Of a stretch of DNA of 64,000 nucleotides, positions 60,382-64,000 are shown in pieces (positions within the stretch are counted from its first letter, which is position 1; each line of letters starts with the position of its first letter). The position numbers and the translations under genes were made by a program. A model generated the notes under the pieces. The model made no database searches and was not told the DNA's origin. It was given only the letters and a program-made list of their open reading frames with translations. The DNA lies in NCBI RefSeq assembly GCF_014649395.1, contig NZ_BMSY01000001.1:558001-622000 (forward strand). Direction: 5' to 3'. The stretch is from Streptomyces aureoverticillatus. GTDB taxonomy: Bacteria; Actinomycetota; Actinomycetes; Streptomycetales; Streptomycetaceae.

Positions 60382-61371
60382 TCAGCGCCGGCGCAGGTCC
60401 GCCACCCGAGCCGCCCGCTCCCCGGCCGGCTGCTCGCCGAGAACGGAGGCGCTGCGGAGCTGCGGTCCGGCGCCGGGCCCCGCGCCATGGCCCCCGTGCC
60501 CCCGACGCTGGCCGGGCAGCGGCACGTCCCGGCGTGGCTGTCGGCCCGCTGGGACGGAGTCAACTCCGGGGGCCTGGCCGGGGCCCGCCGACGCTCCGGC
60601 GACCGCGATCTGCACGCCCTGATCCGCCAGGGCCTGCAGTTCGGTCGCCGCGCGGTCGTCGTGCGCGGGTGGTTCGTCCGTGACCAGACGGGTGATGACG
60701 TCCGTCGGCACCGTCTGGAACATCGTGTCGGTGCCGAGTTTGGTGTGGTCGGCGAGGACCACCACCTCCGCGGCGGCCTGCACGAGCGCGCGGTCCACGC
60801 TCGCGGACAGCATGTTGGAGGTGGACAGGCCGCGCTCGGCGGTCAGGCCGCTGCCCGACAGGAACGCCCGCGACACCCTCAGCCCCTGTAGGGACTGCTC
60901 GGCGCCGCTGCCCACGAGCGCGTAGTTGGAGCCGCGCAGAGTGCCGCCGGTCATGACGACTTCCACCCGGTTGGCGTGTGCCAGGGCCTGTGCCACCAGC
61001 AGGGAGTTGGTGACGACGGTCAGGCCGGGCACCCGCGCGAGCCGGCGGGCCAGCTCCTGCGTGGTCGTACCCGCCCCGACGACGATGGCTTCGCCCTCTT
61101 CGACGAGACCCGCCGCGAGATCGGCGATGGCCGTCTTCTCGGCGGACGCGAGATGTGATTTCTGCGGAAAGCCGGACTCCCGCGTGAATCCGCCCGGCAA
61201 TACCGCACCGCCATGCCGGCGGTCGAGGAGTCCTTCTGCCTCCAGCGCGCGCACGTCCCGCCGTACGGTCACTTCGGAGGTCTGGACGACGCGGGCGAGC
61301 TCACGGAGCGACACCGCTCCGTTGGCCCGCACCATTTCGAGGATCAATTGGCGACGTTCTGCAGCGAACAC
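60382..61371 (-). CDS. DeoR/GlpR family transcriptional regulator
   Basis: A 329-residue repressor-type protein from GTG 61371, with no Shine-Dalgarno, so perhaps leaderless. The DeoR HTH (SLRELARVVQTSEVTVRRDV) is at about 20-40, with LDRRHGGAVL after it. The sugar-phosphate sensor domain follows (IVVGAGTTTQELARRL, VVTNSLLVAQAL, VVLADHTKLG). The C-terminal about 70 residues are Gly/Pro/Arg-rich and exceed the usual length of about 255. It lies near a purine nucleoside phosphorylase, so a link to nucleoside use is possible. Confidence 0.92.
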   Translation of the reverse strand: MFAAERRQLILEMVRANGAVSLRELARVVQTSEVTVRRDVRALEAEGLLDRRHGGAVLPGGFTRESGFPQKSHLASAEKTAIADLAAGLVEEGEAIVVGAGTTTQELARRLARVPGLTVVTNSLLVAQALAHANRVEVVMTGGTLRGSNYALVGSGAEQSLQGLRVSRAFLSGSGLTAERGLSTSNMLSASVDRALVQAAAEVVVLADHTKLGTDTMFQTVPTDVITRLVTDEPPAHDDRAATELQALADQGVQIAVAGASAGPGQAPGVDSVPAGRQPRRDVPLPGQRRGHGGHGAGPGAGPQLRSASVLGEQPAGERAARVADLRRR

Positions 61372-61596
61372 GAAACTGACAGTAACCCCAACGACCGTCT
61401 GCTTTCAGCAGTTTGCGCCGAATTACAGAAGTTGTTCGCACGGCAGGGGTGAAAGTGGTATAGGGGGTACTCTCCCCGACTATGCCGCGCGAATGGGCAG
61501 CAACAGGCTGTGACCTGCGATGAGTTGATTCCGGCCGCTCCAACCGACGCGGGGATCACATCGGCCGGCCGGCGTCCGCGCGGCGGACCGCAGGGA

Positions 61597-63045
61597 TCAA
61601 GCCTCGCCGTTGACCTTACGGGTGTGCAGCTGGCGTGCCACTTCGGCGATCGAGCCCGAAAGCGATGGGTACACGGTGAAGGCGTTAGCGATCTGTTCCA
61701 CCGTCAGATTGTTGTCGACCGCGATCGAGATGGGGTGGATCAGTTCCGAGGCGCGCGGCGCCACGACGACACCGCCGACCACGATGCCCGTACCGGGACG
61801 GCAGAAGATCTTGACGAAGCCGTCGCGGATGCCCTGCATCTTCGCGCGCGGGTTGCGGAGCAGCGGCAGCTTGACGACGCGGGCGTCGATCTTGCCGGCG
61901 TCGACGTCGGCCTGGCTGTAGCCGACGGTCGCGATCTCCGGGTCGGTGAAGACGTTCGACGAGACGGTCTTCAGGTTCAGCGGGGTCACCGCGTCGCCCA
62001 GGAAGTGGTACATCGCGATGCGGCCCTGCATGGCGGCGACCGACGCGAGGGCGAAGATGCCGGTGACGTCACCGGCGGCGTACACGCCCGGGGCGGAGGT
62101 CCTGGACACCCGGTCGGTCCAGATGTGCCCGGAGTCCTTGAGCCTGACCCCGGCCTCCTCCAGGCCCATCCCGCTGCTGTTCGGGATGGCGCCGACGGCC
62201 ATCAGGCAGTGCGAGCCGGAGATGACGCGGCCGTCGGCGAGGGTGACCTCGACGCGGTCGCCCACGCGCTTGGCGGACGCGGCGCGGGTTCGGCCCATCA
62301 CGTTCATGCCGCGGCGGCGGAAGACGTCCTCCAGGACGGCGGCGGCGTCCGGGTCCTCGCCGGGCAGCACCCGGTCGCGCGAGGAGACCAGGGTGACCCG
62401 CGAGCCGAGTGCCTGATAGGCACCGGCGAACTCGGCGCCCGTCACACCCGAACCGACCACGATGAGCTCCTCGGGCAGCTCGTCGAGGTCGTACACCTGC
62501 GTCCAGTTGAGGATGCGCTCGCCGTCGGGCTGGGCGTCGGGCAGCTCGCGCGGGTGGCCGCCGGTCGCGATCAGGACGGCGTCGGCGACGAGGGTCTCCT
62601 CGGAGCCGTCGGCGGCGCGCACGACGACCTTGCGGGAGCCGTCCATGGCCTGCTGGCCCTCCAGGCGGCCGCGGCCGCGCATCACGCGCGCCCCCGCGCG
62701 CGTCACGGAGGCGGTGATGTCGTGCGACTGGGCGAGCGCGAGCCGCTTCACACGCCGGTTGACCTTGCCCAGGTCGACGCCCACGACCCGGGCGGCCTGG
62801 TCGATGTGCGGCGTGTCGTCCTCGACGATGATCCCCAGCTCCTCGTACGAGGAGTCGAAGGTGGTCATCACCTCGGCCGTCGCGATCAGGGTCTTCGACG
62901 GCACGCAGTCGGTGAGCACCGACGCCCCGCCCAGACCGTCGCAGTCGACGACGGTCACCTCCGCGCCGAGCTGGGCGGCCACCAGGGCCGCCTCATATCC
63001 GCCGGGTCCGCCGCCAATGATCACGATCCGAGTCACGTATGCCAT
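61597..63045 (-). CDS. lpdA: NAD(P)H-quinone dehydrogenase, LpdA type (lipoamide dehydrogenase homologue)
   Basis: A 482-residue flavoprotein. FAD motif IIGGGPGGYEAA, NAD(P) motif VVGSGVTGAEFAGAYQALGS, the second FAD motif GVYAAGDVTG, and a C-terminal dimer domain. The redox-disulfide site reads GGASVLTDCVPSK: the first Cys is Ser42 and only Cys47 remains, so it cannot act as lipoamide dehydrogenase. M. tuberculosis LpdA (Rv3303c) has the same kind of loss and reduces quinones, so that activity is expected here. ATG 63045 is used; the gene is divergent from the cyclotransferase gene. Confidence 0.94.
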   Translation of the reverse strand: MAYVTRIVIIGGGPGGYEAALVAAQLGAEVTVVDCDGLGGASVLTDCVPSKTLIATAEVMTTFDSSYEELGIIVEDDTPHIDQAARVVGVDLGKVNRRVKRLALAQSHDITASVTRAGARVMRGRGRLEGQQAMDGSRKVVVRAADGSEETLVADAVLIATGGHPRELPDAQPDGERILNWTQVYDLDELPEELIVVGSGVTGAEFAGAYQALGSRVTLVSSRDRVLPGEDPDAAAVLEDVFRRRGMNVMGRTRAASAKRVGDRVEVTLADGRVISGSHCLMAVGAIPNSSGMGLEEAGVRLKDSGHIWTDRVSRTSAPGVYAAGDVTGIFALASVAAMQGRIAMYHFLGDAVTPLNLKTVSSNVFTDPEIATVGYSQADVDAGKIDARVVKLPLLRNPRAKMQGIRDGFVKIFCRPGTGIVVGGVVVAPRASELIHPISIAVDNNLTVEQIANAFTVYPSLSGSIAEVARQLHTRKVNGEA

Positions 63046-63130
63046 TGTCCCGCACCGCCGCGAGCCGTGTGTTCCGGGGGGCCTCCAGTGCGACGGGAGC
63101 GCGCCGTGCGACTGCCGTACCCTCGACCCC

Positions 63131-63568
63131 ATGTCGCTCTACGCCGCGTACGCCGGCAATCTCGACGCGCGGCTGATGACGCGCCGCGCACCGCACTCGC
63201 CGCTGCGCGCGACCGGCTGGCTCAACGACTGGCGGCTGACGTTCGGGGGCGAGCACCTGGGCTGGGAGGGGGCGCTCGCGACGATCGTCGAGGCGCCGCG
63301 TTCCCAGGTGTTCGTCGCGCTGTACGACATCGCTCCGATGGACGAGGAGTCCATGGACCGGTGGGAGGGGGTCGGGCTCGACATCTACCGGCGGATGCGG
63401 GTTCGTGTGCACACGCTGGAGGGGGAGGAGGCGGCCTGGGTGTATGTCCTCAACGGGTACGAGGGTGGGTTGCCGTCCGCCCGCTATCTCGGGGAGATCG
63501 CGGACGCCGCGGAGTCTGGCGGGGCGCCTCACGACTACGTGATGGGCCTGCGCAAGCGCCCCTGCTGA
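63131..63568 (+). CDS. Gamma-glutamylcyclotransferase-fold protein
   Basis: A 145-residue protein from ATG 63131. The N-terminal LYAAYAGNLDARLM is the family's substrate-binding Y-x-x-Y/F-G-S/N-N loop (here YAGNLD). The acid that drives cyclisation is expected in PMDEESMDRWEG. Small GGCT-like proteins cleave gamma-glutamyl amines or peptides, releasing 5-oxoproline. Substrate unknown here, as the organism uses mycothiol rather than glutathione. Confidence 0.88.
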   Translation: MSLYAAYAGNLDARLMTRRAPHSPLRATGWLNDWRLTFGGEHLGWEGALATIVEAPRSQVFVALYDIAPMDEESMDRWEGVGLDIYRRMRVRVHTLEGEEAAWVYVLNGYEGGLPSARYLGEIADAAESGGAPHDYVMGLRKRPC

Positions 63569-63582
63569 CGGCCGCCCCTCGT

Positions 63583-63775
63583 CTGGGGCTCCGCCCCTCT
63601 CCCCCTTTTCGGCCCTCCGGGCCTCGTCCTCAAACGCCGGGCGGGTTATCCCCCACCCCACCCGCCCTCACTGTCTGCCGGAACAGCACGCGCGGCAAAA
63701 TTTCAGCCCGTCCGGCGTTTGAGGACGAGCCGCGGAGCGGCGATAAGGCGGGGTCCAGGGGCAGCCGCCCCTGGT
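63583..63775. repeat. Dispersed repeat family A, inverted pair (copies 6 and 7) in a gene-free gap
   Basis: The 345-bp gap 63569-63913 holds a reverse copy (63583-63647) and a forward copy (63702-63775). Their CCTCAAACGCCGGGCGGG and CCCGTCCGGCGTTTGAGG arms are complementary except at one position, 55 bp apart. The forward copy ends in CCAGGGGCAGCCGCCCCTGG, a small hairpin. The remainder holds the purine nucleoside phosphorylase promoter region. Confidence 0.88.
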
Positions 63776-63828
63776 TTCGGAGAAGGGGCGGGACTGGGGC
63801 GCACCCCGCGAGGGCCCACCCACCCCAG

Positions 63829-63913
63829 TTGTCGGAAACGACAAGACAACGATCCGGATCCCGTGAGCATCGTCATCTACGCGCGTAGGGCGGAAGCGGC
63901 TACCCTCGTCGGC
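63829..63913 (+). promoter_or_regulatory. Promoter region of the purine nucleoside phosphorylase gene
   Basis: Features seen: TTGTCG-GAAA-CGACAA (63829-63844), a short hairpin; the 12-bp palindrome CTACGCGCGTAG (63877-63888); and TACCCT (63901-63906), a good -10, only 7 bp before GTG 63914. That spacing and the lack of a Shine-Dalgarno suggest a leaderless mRNA, with the palindrome overlapping the -35 position as a repressor site would. Confidence 0.5.
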
Positions 63914-64000
63914 GTGAACGCTTCAGTTATTCCGGACGACATCCAGGGCGACCCGTACGCCGCCGCCGACGCCGCCGCCGCGCGCCTGCGCGAGCTGACG
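63914..64000 (+). CDS. Purine nucleoside phosphorylase, 3' part outside window
   Basis: Only the first 29 codons are present, from GTG 63914 (NASVIPDDIQGDPYAAADAA, then AARLRELT). I recognise this N-terminus as that of Streptomyces purine nucleoside phosphorylase, which lies beside lpdA and a DeoR regulator in other genomes as I recall. The catalytic part is not visible, so the call rests on this short segment and context. Confidence 0.65.
   Translation, partial: MNASVIPDDIQGDPYAAADAAAARLRELT

Noticed and set aside
61372..61596. Short frames in the AT-richer gap between the DeoR gene and lpdA
   Set aside because: No ribosome site or domain pattern; the lower GC is better explained by the DeoR promoter.

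Overview
The window is a piece of Streptomyces (or very closely related actinomycete) chromosome. Base composition is very GC-rich throughout, GTG and TTG starts are common, and Shine-Dalgarno sequences are GGAGG-like. The gene set is typical of the genus: mycothiol S-conjugate amidase, a class III adenylate cyclase, an LAxTG sortase substrate, a propionyl-CoA carboxylase beta/epsilon pair near a biotinylated alpha chain, a GAF-GGDEF protein and many small membrane or secreted proteins. I see no rRNA, tRNA, CRISPR array, transposase or integrase.

Layout. 1-5.6 kb: an MFS drug exporter cut by the window edge with its TetR regulator, a Tat-exported propeller-like protein and a DUF255 thioredoxin-fold protein. 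5.8-13.9 kb: the most unusual locus, four co-directional genes with short gaps or overlaps. They encode a STAND (NB-ARC-like) ATPase with TPRs, a second STAND-like protein whose nucleotide site looks lost, a CHAT caspase-like protease and a GHSFG serine hydrolase. The leader upstream is packed with GTAC direct repeats and CACGTG palindromes. 14-16.6 kb: mca with a small membrane protein, a divergent DUF4307 gene, and greA. 16.7-24.4 kb: a small secreted cysteine protein, a LuxR-type regulator running antisense into a DrrAB-type ABC exporter, ilvA, a MarR regulator, a sigma-region-4-like protein coupled to a one-pass membrane protein, and cystathionine gamma-synthase.

24.5-33.7 kb: a membrane-anchored hypothetical, msrA with an alpha/beta hydrolase, an MHS-type transporter, a VOC protein, a zinc alcohol dehydrogenase divergent from an XRE/MmyB-type regulator, a Uma2 nuclease, an ABM-truncated globin fusion and an HxlR remnant. 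33.7-43.5 kb: two tandem subtilisins of about 1,100 residues with TTG starts, an L,D-transpeptidase lipoprotein, an acidic hypothetical, an LAxTG surface protein and a Uma2 pseudogene. 43.9-50.7 kb: a ferredoxin reductase, membrane desaturase and APC permease operon, then hutH and the GGDEF protein.

50.8-64 kb: a conserved-looking core block of enoyl-CoA hydratase, cya, birA divergent from pccB-pccE, a 42-residue membrane peptide, maf, a four-TM protein and the biotinylated acyl-CoA carboxylase alpha chain. After it come a TetR regulator, a DeoR regulator, the quinone-reductase-type LpdA, a gamma-glutamylcyclotransferase-like gene and the first codons of a purine nucleoside phosphorylase. BirA would biotinylate the alpha chain, which works with PccB/PccE to make methylmalonyl-CoA.

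Two families of dispersed intergenic repeats recur in the gaps, nearly always just after stop codons. Perfect GC-rich hairpins mark many gene ends. All assignments are from reading the sequence and knowledge of families; no database search was run.
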